Shown: positions 1 to 11,087 of the stretch, one piece after another
How positions within the stretch are numbered: the first letter of the stretch is position 1
How the letters are laid out: every line of letters begins with the position of its first letter
Assembly: GCA_002633005.1 (NCBI GenBank)
Contig: NMRA01000997.1
Coordinates: forward strand, 20,525 to 43,056
Source of the DNA: Phoronis australis
Taxonomy: Eukaryota; Phoronida; Phoronidae
Length of the DNA stretch: 22,532 nt
Reading direction: 5' to 3'
Program-made: the position numbers and the translations under genes
The notes under the pieces: model-generated
The model's database searches: none
What the model was told of the DNA's origin: nothing
What the model saw: the letters and a program-made list of their open reading frames with translations, nothing else

Positions 1-384
1 AATCTTAGAAATTCAGAGCGTATGTCCATGACTCACTCAACATCTAATTGGCTAACAAAAATATCTTAGAAGTTATCATCAAAGTGCAATTCACCCATAA
101 TTAATGTTGATGTATGCATTGAAAGTGTGAGACCCAACAAATTATTTTCCTAGGAAGAAAATATTTTTCACAAAGTTGATCAAAATATTCTCTGATTATA
201 AACCCACTGTCCATCAAAATGGAATTGATTGAGTCACAGCTACTAGTATGTGACTTGCATTCAATTTGTTCCTTTTGTATGCATAGCTTTCTTTACTCCA
301 TGTTACTTCTTGCAGTCTTCTTGTCTCAATGTACCCACTTGTAGCTCAGTGCAAACCGATTCTGCCTTCTGGAACATAACACTC

Positions 385-505
385 ATGGACGGCGCACCAT
401 AGGGGGCTGGGGGGGAGGCTATAGCCCCCACTTTTTTCAGTGCTCCGACGCCCATGGTCTATTTGTGGTGTACCACAGGGGGGGCTGGGGGGCTGCGCTG
501 CCCAT
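385..505. repeat. G-rich subrepeat block, copy 1
   Basis: Two direct subunits of the form cggYGYACCAYAgggggctgggg lie about 80 bp apart (near 390-417 and 465-495). Between them is ggctatagcc followed by a C-run and an A/T-rich tract. The plus strand has four or more runs of five to seven Gs and so could form G-quadruplexes. It looks like a small dispersed repeat. The minus-strand open frame across it (346-552) is low-complexity Pro/Cys/Gly-rich and I do not treat it as a gene. Confidence 0.6.
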
Positions 506-746
506 GACACATATGACAGTTTGTCTTTGATTCTGCAAACATTGACCATCATGATTTTAAATGGTTGTCTTTTATATTTTGAAACTTTAATGTTTTATTT
601 TGTGATATTATTTTAAGGATGAGTCCTCATGCAGCGGATAAGCTTGCATAATAATAGCATTATTTTGCTTTCTCATCAGATCACTGTCAAGCTTCAGCAG
701 AGTTTATTCATGAAGACCATGTTTATTTTCAGTGTTGTTGCCTTAC

Positions 747-856
747 TCGAAGGAAGTAAGCAGTAAGAATTTCGTCCTGATGTGCCACCACTGCGTTAAT
801 GTAGGATACCCAGCCGTACCAGGCCTCTTCCCTGTGAAAGTCACAAAGACAGATCT
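747..856 (-). pseudogene. MULE-type transposase-like exon with CDFHREEAW motif (copy 1)
   Basis: Read on the minus strand, a pyrimidine-rich tract ending in tgtgtgcag (AG at 858-857) is followed by 36 uninterrupted codons (854-747) and then a donor, cga|gtaagg. The peptide begins ICLCDFHREEAWYGWVSY and continues with VVAHQDEI. From memory of the family, this matches the CDFHREQAW segment that follows the second catalytic Asp in MULE-type transposases and their domesticated SWIM-zinc-finger relatives. The exon is intact with both splice sites. It is listed as a pseudogene because the preceding fragment (1626-1840) carries frameshifts and no downstream SWIM or NTNNG exon was found. It could instead be part of a degraded or partly retained gene. 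Confidence 0.6.
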
Positions 857-1625
857 CTGCACACACATAGAGAAAGTTAACAAGTATGTAGTTCGAGGGA
901 CTTTACAACTCATGTTTGGTGTTACAAATGATTTTTTTGTTCATGGACTTTTTGCTGTGAAATAAGTCTTTCACCTTACTAGAGCTTTAGAAAGGATATC
1001 TTATACAGTAAACGAGAGTGGTCTTTGAAATTGTAGTAAGATTTGTTGCAGATACGAATGTTAAATCTGTGCTCTCTAACAAACATGCATGTATATTCGC
1101 TGGCTGTAACAAGTGACATGCTTGAAAAAAGAACAGAAAAAGTAAAATTTGGACCACCCCCACCAATGCCTAGTTAGGTTTTTTGGTAATTTTTAAGAGT
1201 CCAAATTAGGAAATACGAGTGCAAATTTTCAAATATAAGTCAGATTTTAAAGGGAACTGTTTCTCCTGTATGGTGCGCTGGATTGTCATTTCATCAGAAA
1301 AGCAACATGTATGGTTTCTAGTAATAACAAAGTTTCAGATTTCCCAAGCTTAGTAGTTTAATTAAAATTCTGACATTGTGAGGAAGAAGCAGCAAGTGGT
1401 TTAATTTTCAGTTTGTACCTTCGAACCTAAGGGGGTTTATGCAATGCCTAAGATTGGCGGTGAAATCTATATATCGTATACAGAAAACAGCAGTGTGTTG
1501 TTACCAAGCTGTTTAACGGAAAATGTTGAATGCTATAGGCATTAAATTGAGGATCTTACAAAACATTTACCAGTTCAGTAATGTCATTACTACTGTGTAA
1601 AGTAAGTAAGTACCTGAAAACACAT

Positions 1626-1840
1626 TTACACAGTTTTAATTGCTGAAGTTTCTATTTCAGATGCATCAACCACAAAACATCTTGGATCCCATTCTTCATT
1701 GTGCTGTCTCAGGACCAATAGAGCCTTCTGCAAGGATGCAATATTTTCATTTTCGAGTACCAGCCATCACTTCATATCCAGCATTTGTCGTGACACATAC
1801 TAAAAACAGAGGATGGGCTTACAAAGTAGTCTGGTGTCTA
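1626..1840 (-). pseudogene. MULE-type transposase fragment around the second catalytic Asp (copy 1, frameshifted)
   Basis: Three pieces on the minus strand line up with one domain. A short stretch near 1840-1815 resembles the D-x-TYKT region. Then 1818-1765 reads AHPLFLVCVTTNAGYEVM. In another frame 1766-1626 reads WLVLENENIASLQKAL, followed by WDPRCFVVDASEIETSAIK and a stop. The PLF-LV-TNxGYEV, NI-S-QxAL and VDxSExExxAI blocks occur in this order in MULE transposases; the Asp of FVVDAS would be a catalytic residue. Frame changes near 1818 and 1766 break the reading frame. About 770 bp of intron-like DNA separates it from the CDFHRE exon, whereas only about eight residues separate these motifs in relatives. 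The whole fragment is identical in copy 2. Confidence 0.6.
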
Positions 1841-1871
1841 TAATAGAATTATTGAAATGTAGTAGGGTGTA

Positions 1872-4737
1872 AAATTCGTAAGTCTTAATTATTGATGACA
1901 TTTGCCATATGGTGTGCTTAAAGGTTATGTAGTACTTAATCGACAAGTCTGTACATTAAGTCACACATTTAGGAAACTGTAGAATTTTACTTCGTGTTGT
2001 ATAACATAATGTTCAAGATGAATCTCAAAAATGCTGTTACAGTTTGCTAAATTACCGTCTCATTTTTGTTTTATGCAATGTAAAAAATTCATGAAATTTA
2101 TGCAATTCCTACTTTCTGGTTGGCCCTCACGCCAATGTGGAACATTTAAAAAAAAAAAAACATTTCTAACAGCATGTTGGAAATTAGTTTATAGCATATA
2201 TTCTGTGAAATTTTCACGTGAATCCAATCAGCATCTTGTAAGATGTCCCAAAGATGGACAAAATTGGACATTTTGATAGGGTCCTACATAACCAAAATGC
2301 TTTATGATTATTACGTATTAAGCATCATTAACATTACCTCTGACAATTATGTCTTGCAGTGCTTGATTTAGTGAACAACAGATTGTGTTTGATCACCTGG
2401 TAAAAATCCCAAGTCGCCATGAAGTCACCACTGCGAGTATCAAAGTCAGACAATAATTCCCTCGAAATTTGTTTCAAAGTTTGTGTTGACTCCCAAATTT
2501 TAAGTTACAAAAAGTTTTCTTATATTTGATACCTTTGTTTACAATTGTTTTGTTTATTTTATGAAATCGGTGCATTTGCCACCACAGCAGTCAGCACTTG
2601 TCAAACTTGCATTAAAATTACATCAGGAAGTACACAGGTGGAAGTTGGCGATAATCATGCATGATGAGTGAAACTAGCGCCTACAGTGTATATGATCACC
2701 TACATTCTGGGTATGCGACATAAGTTCTCAATAACGGAGTATAGCATAACCTTTTTAGCCAACTATTCTGATGACAAACATCAGTTTTCGACGACGTCAG
2801 ATTTCCTTTGGCGACCTGGAATTTTCAGCAAGTAGCCAAATGTGACTTGGCTTCAAGCTAAGTGTTGAGCATCGTCTTACAATGCCGTCAATATCCCAAG
2901 ATTGGTTAAGTGTGATCATTTTTGCAAACCTAAAATATTCATGGTTCTTTAATGAGAATATTTTGAAAGTGATGAGCAGCAGGGGACGCTCCTGTAATTG
3001 AAAGTATTATTACCTTGTCCATGACATGAGCTAAATGTTACTCTGACATTGGCAGATCAACAAATATGTATTTTTCAACACATACTTGCTCTCAGTTAGG
3101 AAACATCAAGTCGTTTTGAAGTGCCTCTGGCATCTTTTCTCTGTGATATAATATGCATTGTGGTCGAGATGGTAGTTGGATAAGAGATGACTATGGAAAA
3201 TGTAGCTAGTGAATCTGTTGTACCATTAGCATAACAAGGTATGACGTCGAGTTAAAATCAGAAACTTCAGACTAGAGCAAACCAAGTTTGTACTGGCTTA
3301 AGTAATCGCTTAAAAGCACACAATGCATGTTCTTAAAAACATTCATTTTGGTTTGTGTTTTTAGAGTATGTCTCAGTACTGAATGCTATGAACTTTCACA
3401 ATTTTGACATGTGTTTAAACTGCCCTATTGCTGAATGAATGAATTCAGTGTTTGGTCATTGAGGCTAACTTCATTTAATGTACTTAGAAATGTGTTTTGA
3501 TTTGTTTTGACATTACCTAATAAACACTACATAGGACTTTAATTATACTTGGTTGCTATGCTCATCTTGTACCCTCGAAAAGCAACAACTTCTTGCATGC
3601 ATATTGATTCTTCACATCCTCGTTTTTTTTCCATCCAGTGACTTGCTTGGTCTGTACTTTTTGTCTGTATGCGTGTTCAGTCTGTAATACCTGTAGAATG
3701 AGCTCTAGATTTAGTGATGGGGAAACAAGTAAGTATATCAAACTAATCATGATGCTGTTTTACATTTGATTCTAGCTTTTACAACATGATTGTACTTCAG
3801 CATCATCACCTACTTCACTTAAAATGTATGGCAAAGTGTCACAAATACTTGTAATGTTCTTGATTTGTTGTGTATACTGAACGTTACTCAGATGTCTTAG
3901 GATTCAATACCTTTTTTGCTTTTGTCTGTTTGAGATTTGATGATACTTCATTACTTTTGAACCCATTAAGCTTATCGTAGAACTGTTTTCCTTTGCCCAT
4001 CATCTTCAGTTCTGACTGTAAAGTTACTGTGGTTGTCTGAAAGAGAGGAATATACATATTAGTAACAGTTTAGTTTTTTTCACTGAAATGGTAAATTTGC
4101 TATTTTGCGTAGTATTAGGTTATGATTAACTGTCAGGCAAAGTAGAAAAATATATCCTACAGCATACAAAATTGATCCGTGTGTGTAACCTTTTTGGGTT
4201 CTGACAGCCAGGGTAGTTTAACTTGGAAACAGGGATATCTTTAACAGTCTTGGACTGGAGCACTTATGCAAACCTGTATGGCTGCCATCATGGGGCCACT
4301 AGCAACACTAATCAGCACAAAACTATCGGAACTTATCAGCCCAAAAATACACCAGCAATGTAAGAAACCCCAATATAACGAAATCAGTAGTGTGAGCACT
4401 GTGGTTGGTACCAACAAAACAAACTAAAAGTACACCAAAATCAATAGAACACACAGTTGGACATTATAATCTGTATCCGATCTGGAGAGAAAGTGAAAAC
4501 TTACTTTGAGTACTGAGCTAAGTGGATAGTGTTATTAACCACAAATGTCTCGTGACGAAGTCTTTGATATGAGTTTTAAAACTACCAAAGAATAATTGCA
4601 TGTATTCCAACTCACCTTCACTGGGTTCATATAGGCCAAATTTCCAAGTGCTCTTTAACATCCGTGTAGTTGACTGACATCTCCACTTCAAAATCTTTTA
4701 CTGGATTTGATGCTGCCTCGTAATTTTCTACAAAGCC
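1872..4737. other. Remainder of duplicated unit, no recognised gene (copy 1)
   Basis: This stretch is AT-rich. Short open frames on both strands (for example 2031-2276 plus and 3562-3750 minus) are not preserved in the matching part of copy 2, which shows frameshifts or different ends. That argues against coding. I see no tRNA, splice-bounded exon or known repeat that I can support. Confidence 0.5.
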
Positions 4738-5280
4738 ATGGATATTACCCCCAGTGTTTTTTGAAATACTTCATCCACTCTTTTTTTGTGGAGACACTCC
4801 GACAAATGCTCACATTTTCTTTGCTTGCCTGTGCGGTATGTGGGGAGAGCAGAGGGCCCCACTTTTCCACACACTCAAAAAATCTGACAATGTTTATAAA
4901 AATATTCAGATCTTCAATTTTTTTTAAAGTGGATGTAAATTGAGCTCAACCTAAATGAAAATAAGGTTTTATTCGAAATAGTTTCAAAATTCCTTTTTAA
5001 TATTAAAGCTCTGTGTGAGTCCGTGTGTGTGAGTAAACTCTGTGTGAGTAGATAAATTGTATACATGTGAAATAATTTATTTCGAATGAAAATGATTTAT
5101 TTATATTCATTACCATTTCATTGTAATCCTAACATTTTATTCATGTATTTGTGTATAATTTTTATATTTCTTTATATATGCCTGTTGGCACTTTCTGTGA
5201 CAATTTCACAATAAACATTAAAAAAATTTTTTACTGCAGTTTCATCTCCACAATCCATTGCACAAATAAGTCTTAACGTC
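4738..5280. other. AT-rich spacer with a 3'-UTR-like end
   Basis: No gene is recognised. A GT-rich stretch at about 5010-5050 repeats ctctgtgtgagt twice. It is followed by AT-rich sequence ending in a canonical AATAAA at about 5211-5216 and a short A-run. This resembles the 3' end of a transcript or of an old retrocopy, but no reading frame upstream supports either. Confidence 0.3.
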
Positions 5281-5289
5281 CAGCTGATC

Positions 5290-5560
5290 AAATTTTGGTA
5301 GCCGCGCGCTTTTGTCTTTCGTATCTTCTTTGTAGAAGAGTGTCTGGGAATCCCTGCACTCCAAAAATAGAATCATGATTTTCGACAACAGATGTCCTTG
5401 CTGCATACCTGGATTGGCTCGTTGACATTGTCCCGCTCCCGGGTACCTTTTGCGTCAACGAGCCAATCCAGGTGGAAGTGACGTAGTTCACGCGCATGCG
5501 TTCTATCAAGAGGGATTCCCTTTCCTTACTTCCTGTCGAAGTGTTGTGTTTTAGCATAGA
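5290..5560. promoter_or_regulatory. Promoter-like CpG-containing island
   Basis: Against an AT-rich background this stretch is GC- and CpG-richer. It carries two inverted CCAAT boxes (gattggct near 5412 and agccaatc near 5461), an NRF1-like cgcgcatgcg (about 5491-5500) and an ETS-type acttcctg (about 5527-5534). This combination is typical of TATA-less metazoan promoters. Which gene it would serve is not clear: no strong coding exon follows on either strand, and the minus-strand open frame 5288-5569 has no recognisable domain. Inference only. Confidence 0.4.
5407..5473. repeat. Perfect 20-bp inverted repeat with 27-nt spacer
   Basis: Left arm acctggattggctcgttgac (5407-5426) is the exact reverse complement of the right arm (5454-5473). 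The spacer contains ctcccgggtaccttttgc (5436-5453), an 18-mer that recurs exactly at 12018-12035. The arms include CCAAT-box cores in opposite orientation. Confidence 0.9.
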
Positions 5561-5740
5561 ATTTCTCAATTTTCAAGCACTGTGACAGCGGCATTGGATG
5601 AATTTCGACATGGTTCGTATGCCTGATTTATTATATTTTATGAGCTAACAGAAACAAATGCTCTTTTTGACGGAGAAACTTCGCGAAGGGCGCCTGTTTA
5701 AAAATGTGTGTGTGATGATACCTGGGTCCTGGATCAGCTA

Positions 5741-5763
5741 GTTGACATTTGCAAAATGTCAAC
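5741..5763. repeat. 10-bp inverted repeat related to the 5407-5473 arms
   Basis: gttgacattt and aaatgtcaac flank a 3-nt loop. The flank cctggatcagcta just before the left arm matches the cctggattggctc of the larger inverted repeat at most positions, so the two structures appear to be related copies about 330 bp apart. Confidence 0.7.
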
Positions 5764-6341
5764 CAGCGGAGTCAAGTAGAACTAATTGTCTGGTAATTCA
5801 GAACTGTTTTTGAAAAATTTCAGGTCATTTGCATGGAGTTTTTTGATGGCGTTGCGCTACCCGATAGATGACACAAGCTCGAATGAAAGATGAAGTGAAT
5901 AATACAGGTTACTATATGAAAATGTTGAATTGCCATGTGTAAGTTATTCACAGGTGCACAATTAATTGGTGACATATGTAACTGTGCAATTTTAGGGCTA
6001 GTCCTAATTTAAAATAATAATTAAGTTTCATTGTCATTCTAGTGATCATTTTTAAATATTACACATTTCATCTTTAGGATGGCCATATTTACTCACTAGT
6101 TATGATATTGTTTCACATCTTTCAAGATATTCAATTTGTTTAAAAGTTAACATCATAAAGAGTGTAAGCTCCCAGCATAGACGTCTCTGTGATGATGATC
6201 TTGTGCAAAAGGCCAAATCGATGTATTTTGATTAAAAAACAATAGATGTTGCATTGCTCTAATTTAATTTTGAGTCAATTGCAAAGTACCAATTACAGCT
6301 TAATTATTCTGAATTGATATCTTCGCCATAAGAAACAGTTA
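5764..6341. other. Spacer without recognised features
   Basis: AT-rich sequence between the promoter-like island and the start of copy 2. I see no coding, RNA or repeat feature that I can support. Confidence 0.5.
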
Positions 6342-6742
6342 AATCTTAGAAATTCAGAGCTTATGTCCATGACTCACTCAACATCTAATTGGCTAACAAA
6401 AATATCTTAGAAGTTGTCATCAAAGTACAATTCATCCATAATTAATGTTGATGTGTGCATTGAAAGTGTAAGTGAGACCTAACAATTGATGTCTTACGAA
6501 TTATTTTCCTAGGAAGAAAATATTTTTCGCAAAGTTGATCAAAATATTCTCTGATTATAAACCCACTGTCCATCAAAATGGAATTGACTGAGTCACAGCT
6601 ACTAGTATGTGACTTGCATTCAATTTGTTCCTTTTGTATGCAACGCTTTTTTTACTCCATGTTACTTCTTGCAGTCTTCTTGTCTCAATGTACCCAGTTG
6701 TAGCTCAGTGGAAACTGATTCTGCATTCTGGAACATAACACA

Positions 6743-6866
6743 CATGGACGGCGCACCATAGGGGCCTTGGGGGGGGAGCTATAGCCCCACTTTTTTCAGT
6801 GCTCCGGCGCCCATGTTCTATGGGCGGTGTACCACAGGGGGGATGGGGGGCTGCGCCGATCATGAC
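6743..6866. repeat. G-rich subrepeat block, copy 2
   Basis: This is the duplicate of the block at 385-505. It has the same two-subunit plan, ggctatag-type centre and G-runs, but several G-run lengths and CpG positions have changed. The minus-strand open frame across it (6705-6896) differs from its partner in ways typical of unconstrained sequence. Confidence 0.6.
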
Positions 6867-7104
6867 ACATATGACAGTTTGTCTTTGATTCTGCAAACAT
6901 TGACTATCATGATCTTAATTGGTTGTCTTTTATATTTTGAAACTTTAAGGTTTTGTTTTGTGATATTATTTTAAGGATGATTCCTTATGCAGCGGACAAG
7001 CTTACTTAATAATAACATTATTTTGCTTTCTCATCAGATCACTGTCAAGCCTCAGCAGAGTTTATTCATGAAGACCATGGGCATTTTCAGTGTTGTTGCC
7101 TTAC

Positions 7105-7216
7105 TCGAAGGGAAGTAAGCAGTAACAATTTCGTCCTGATGTGCCACCACTCCGTTCATGTAGGAGGATACCCAGCCGTACCAGGCCTCTTCCCTGTGAA
7201 AGTCATAAAGAAAGAT
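7105..7216 (-). pseudogene. MULE-type transposase-like exon (copy 2, damaged)
   Basis: This is the counterpart of 747-856. The motif reads IFLYDFHREEAWYGWVSS, so the Cys of the CDFH motif has become Tyr. An extra triplet adds one Ser, and an extra C before the donor shifts the frame at TAYF. The acceptor has changed from gcagag to gcacag but still ends in AG, and the donor cga|gtaagg is kept. The damage seen here and absent in copy 1 shows relaxed constraint after the duplication. Confidence 0.6.
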
Positions 7217-7983
7217 CTGTGCACACACATAGAGAAAGTTAACAAGTATGTAGTTCAAGGGGCTTTGCAACCCTTTTTGGTGTTACAAGTGAATTTTTTT
7301 TTCATCGACTTTTTGCTGTGAAATTAGTCTTTCAATCACCTTACTAGAGCTTTAGAAAGGATATCACAGTAAATGAGAGTGGTCTTTGAAATTGTAGTAA
7401 GACTTGTTGCAGATACGAATGTTAAATCTGTGCTCTCTAACAAACATACATACTCGCTGGCTGTAACAAGTGACATGCTTGAAAAAAGAACAGAAAAAGT
7501 AAAATTGGGACCACCCCCACCAACGCCTAGTTAGTTTTTTTTGGTCATTTTTAAGAGTCCAAATTTGGAAATACGAATGCAAATTTTCAAATATAAATCA
7601 GAACTGTTTTTCCTGTATGGTGCGCTGGGTTGTCATTTCATCGGAAAAGCAACATGTAGGGTTTCTAGTAATAACAATGTTTCAGATCTCCCAAGCTTAG
7701 TAGTTTTGACTACTTAGAATTAAAATTCTGACATTGTGAGGAAGAAGCAGCAAGTGGTTTAGTTTTCAGTTTGTAACTTTGAACCTAATGGGGTTTTATA
7801 CAGTGCCTAAGATTGGCGGTGAAATCTATATATTATATATACGGAGAACAGCAGTGTTTTGTGACCAAGCTGTTTAACGGAAAATGTTGAATGCTATAGG
7901 CATTAAATTGAGGCTCTTACAAAACATTTACCAGTTCAGTAAATGTCATTACTACTGTGTAAAGTAAGTACCTGAAAACACAT

Positions 7984-8198
7984 TTACACAGTTTTAATTG
8001 CTGAAGTTTCTATTTCAGATGCATCAACCACAAAACATCTTGGATCCCATTCTTCATTGTGCTGTCTCAGGACCAATAGAGCCTTCTGCAAGGATGCAAT
8101 ATTTTCATTTTCGAGTACCAGCCATCACTTCATATCCAGCATTTGTCGTGACACATACTAAAAACAGAGGATGGGCTTACAAAGTAGTCTGGTGTCTA
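7984..8198 (-). pseudogene. MULE-type transposase fragment (copy 2, identical to copy 1)
   Basis: This is base-for-base identical to 1626-1840, including both frameshifts and the terminal stop. See the copy 1 entry for motifs. The plus-strand 67-codon open frame over the same bases (7998-8201; 1640-1843 in copy 1) is the antisense shadow of this fragment. Confidence 0.6.
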
Positions 8199-8229
8199 TA
8201 ATAGAATTATTGAAATGTAGTAGGGTGTA

Positions 8230-11084
8230 TAATTCGTAAGTCTTGTTTATTGATGACATTTACCATATGGTGTGCTTAAAGGTTATGTAGTACTCTAATG
8301 ACAAGTCTGCACATTAAGTCAAATATTTACAAAACTGTAGAATTTTTCTTCGTGTTGTATAACATAATGTTCAAGATAAATCTCATAAGTGCTGTTACAG
8401 TTTGGTAAATTACCGTCTCATTTTTGTTTTATGCAATGTAAAAAATTCATGAAATTTATGCAATTCGTGCTTTCTGGTAGGCCCTCACACAAATGTGGAA
8501 CATTGTAAAAAAACATTTCTTACGGCATGTTGGGGATTAGTTTATAAAGTATTTTCTGTAAAAGTTTCACGTGAATCCAATCAGCATCTTGTAAGATGTC
8601 CCAAGGATGGACAAAATTGGACATTTTGATAGAGTCCTACATAACCAATGCTTTATGATTATTACGTATTGAGCATCATTAACATTACCTCTGACAATTA
8701 TGTCTTGCAGTGCTTGATTTAGTGAACTACAGATTGTGTTTGGTCACCTGGGAAAAATCCCAAGTCGCCATGAAGTCACCACTGCGAGTATCAAAGTCAG
8801 ACAATTCCCTCGAAATTTGTTTCAAAGTTTGTGTTGACTCCTAAATTTTAAGTTACTAACAGTTTTCTTAGATTTGATACCTTTGTTTACAAGTGTTTTG
8901 TTTATTTCATGAAATTGGTGCATTTGCCACCAACGACAGCAGTTGTCAAACTTGCATTAAAATTACATCAGGAAGTACACAGGTGGAAGTTGGCGATAAT
9001 CATGCATGATAAGTGAAACTAGCGCCTAAAGTGTATATGATCACCTACATTCTGAGTATGCGGAGTAAGTTCCCAAGAACGGAGTATAGCATAACCTTTT
9101 TAGCCAATTATTCTGATGACAAACATCAGTTTTGGACGACGTCAGATTTCCTTTGGCGACCTGGGATTTTCAGCAAGTAGCCAAATGTGACTTGGCTTCA
9201 AGCTAAGTGTTGAGCATCGTCTTACAATGCCTGCAATATCCCAAGATTGGTTAAGTATGATCATTTTTGCAAACCTAATAAATTCATGGTTCTTTAGTGA
9301 GAATATTTTGAATGTGATGGGCAGCAGGGGACGCTCCTGCAATTGAAATCATTATTACCTTGTCCATGACATGAGCTGAATGTTACTCTGATATTGGCAG
9401 ATCAACAAATATATATTTTTCAACACATACTTGCTCCTAGTTAGGAAACATCAAGTCGTTGTGAAGTGTCTCTGAAATCTTTTCTCTGTGATATAATATG
9501 CATTGTGATCAATACGATAGTTGGATAAAAGATGACTATGGAAAATGTAGCTAGTGAATCTGTTTTACCATTAGCATAACTAGGGGTGATATGAAGTTAA
9601 AATCAGAAACTTCAGACTAAAGCAAACCACATTTGTACTGGCTGAAGTAATCGCTTAAAAGCACACAATGCATATTCTTAAAAAACATTCATTTTGGTTT
9701 GTGTTTTTAGAGTATGTCTCAGTACTGAGTGCTATGAACTTTCACAATTTTGACACAGGTTTAAACTGCCCTGTGGCTGAATGAAATTCAGTAATTGGTC
9801 ATTGAGGCTAACTTCATTTAATGTACTTAGAAATGTGTTTTGATTTGAATTGACATTACCTAATTAACACTACATAGGACTATAATTATACTTGATTGCT
9901 ATGCTCATCTTGTACCCTAGAAAAGCAACAACTTCTTGCATGCATATTGATTCTTCACATCTTCGGGTTTTTTTTTCCATCCAGTGACTTGCTTGGTCTG
10001 TACATTTTGTCTGTATGCGCCTTTAGTCTGTAATACCTGTAGAATGAGCTCTAGATTTAGTGATGAGGAAACAAGTAAGAATATCAAACTAATCATGATG
10101 CGGTTTTACATTTAAATCTCGCTTTAACAACATGATTGTACTTCAGCGTCATCACCTACTTCACTTAAAATGTATTACAAAGTGTCACAAAGACTTGTAT
10201 AATCTTGATTTGTTGTGTATACTGAAGGTTACTCAGATGTCTTAGGATTCAATACCTTTTTTGCTTTTGTCTGTTTGAGACTTGATGATACTCCATTACC
10301 TTTGAACCCACTAAGCTTATCTTAGAACTGTTTTTCGTTGCCCATCATCTTCAGTTCTGACTGTAAAGTTACTGTGGTTGTCTGAAAGAGAGGAATATAC
10401 ATTTTAGTAACAGTTTAGTTTTTTCACCGAAATGGTAAATTTGCTGTTTTGCATTGTATTAGGTTATGATTAACTGTCAGGCAAAGTAGAAAATATATCC
10501 TACAGCATACAAAATTGATCAATGTGTGTAACCTTTCTTGGGTTCTGACAGCCAGGGTAGTTTAACTTGGAAACAGGGATATCTTTAATTAACAATCTTG
10601 GAATGGGGCTTTTATTCAAACCTGTATGGCTGCCATCATGGGGCCACTAGCAACACAAATCAGTACAAAACTATCGGTACTCATCAGCCCAAAAAAACAC
10701 CAGCAATGTAAGAAACCCCATTATAACAAAATAGTGTGCACAGTTTTGGTACCAACAAAACAAAATAAAAGTACACCAAAATTAATAGAACACACAGTTG
10801 GACATTATAATCTGTATCTGATCTGGAGAGAAAGTGAAAACTGACTGAGTACTGAGCTAAGTGGTGGATAGTGTTATTAACTACAAATGTCTAGTTGTGA
10901 CGAAATCTTTGATATGAGAGTTTTAACACTACCAAAGAATAATTGCATGTATTCCAACTCACCTTCACTGGGTTTATATAGGCCAAATTTCCAATTGCTC
11001 TTTGACAGCTGTGTAGTTCACTGACATCTCCACTTCAAAATCTTTTACTGGGTTTGATGCTGCCTCGTAATTTTCTACAAAGCC
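8230..11084. other. Remainder of duplicated unit, no recognised gene (copy 2)
   Basis: This is colinear with 1872-4737. The open frames at 9142-9342 (minus) and 10626-10844 (plus) are interrupted or altered in copy 1 and match no family I recognise. Substitutions and indels are spread evenly, with no obvious excess at third positions of any frame. Confidence 0.5.
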
Positions 11085-11087
11085 TAT

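Larger units (their letters stand above)
1..4737 (+). repeat. Copy 1 of a ~4.74-kb direct segmental duplication (left end cut by window)
   Basis: The sequence from base 1 is repeated from base 6342 in the same orientation, and colinear similarity continues to the shared string ctacaaagcc ending at 4737 here and 11084 in the other copy. Beyond that point the two flanks are unrelated. The copies differ by scattered substitutions and short indels, roughly 4-6% by eye; for example a 4-bp gtaa unit near 1605 and different A-run lengths near 2150. The left boundary is unknown because the window starts inside or at the edge of this copy. The unit holds two MULE-like gene remnants on the minus strand and a G-rich repeat. 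The rest shows no gene I can recognise. Confidence 0.95.
6342..11084 (+). repeat. Copy 2 of the ~4.74-kb direct segmental duplication
   Basis: This is the second copy, colinear with 1-4737 at an offset of about 6341-6358 that drifts because of indels. The right junction is sharp: identity stops after ctacaaagcc at 11084, and a different element begins about 4 bp later. The DFHRE-type exon here is more damaged than in copy 1, with an extra C, an added triplet and a Cys-to-Tyr change. Both copies share the same frameshifts in the other MULE fragment, so that damage predates the duplication or has been homogenised. A haplotype mis-assembly is an alternative to a true tandem duplication. Confidence 0.95.

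Noticed and set aside
346-552. Pro/Cys/Gly-rich minus-strand frame, also at 6705-6896
   Set aside because: It is the translation of a G-rich repeat; changes between the two copies do not favour synonymous positions.
1640-1843. 67-residue plus-strand open frame, identical in both duplicates (also 7998-8201)
   Set aside because: Its identity invites a conserved-protein call, but the opposite strand carries recognisable MULE motifs over the same bases, so this frame is most likely an antisense shadow.
5438-5447. cccgggtacc as cloning-vector polylinker contamination
   Set aside because: Only ten bases match a polylinker, the flanks are not vector, and the longer 18-mer recurs in a natural context.
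5288-5569. 93-codon minus-strand open frame across the promoter-like island
   Set aside because: It spans the inverted repeat and CpG motifs, shows no domain and has no counterpart; regulatory sequence is the simpler reading.
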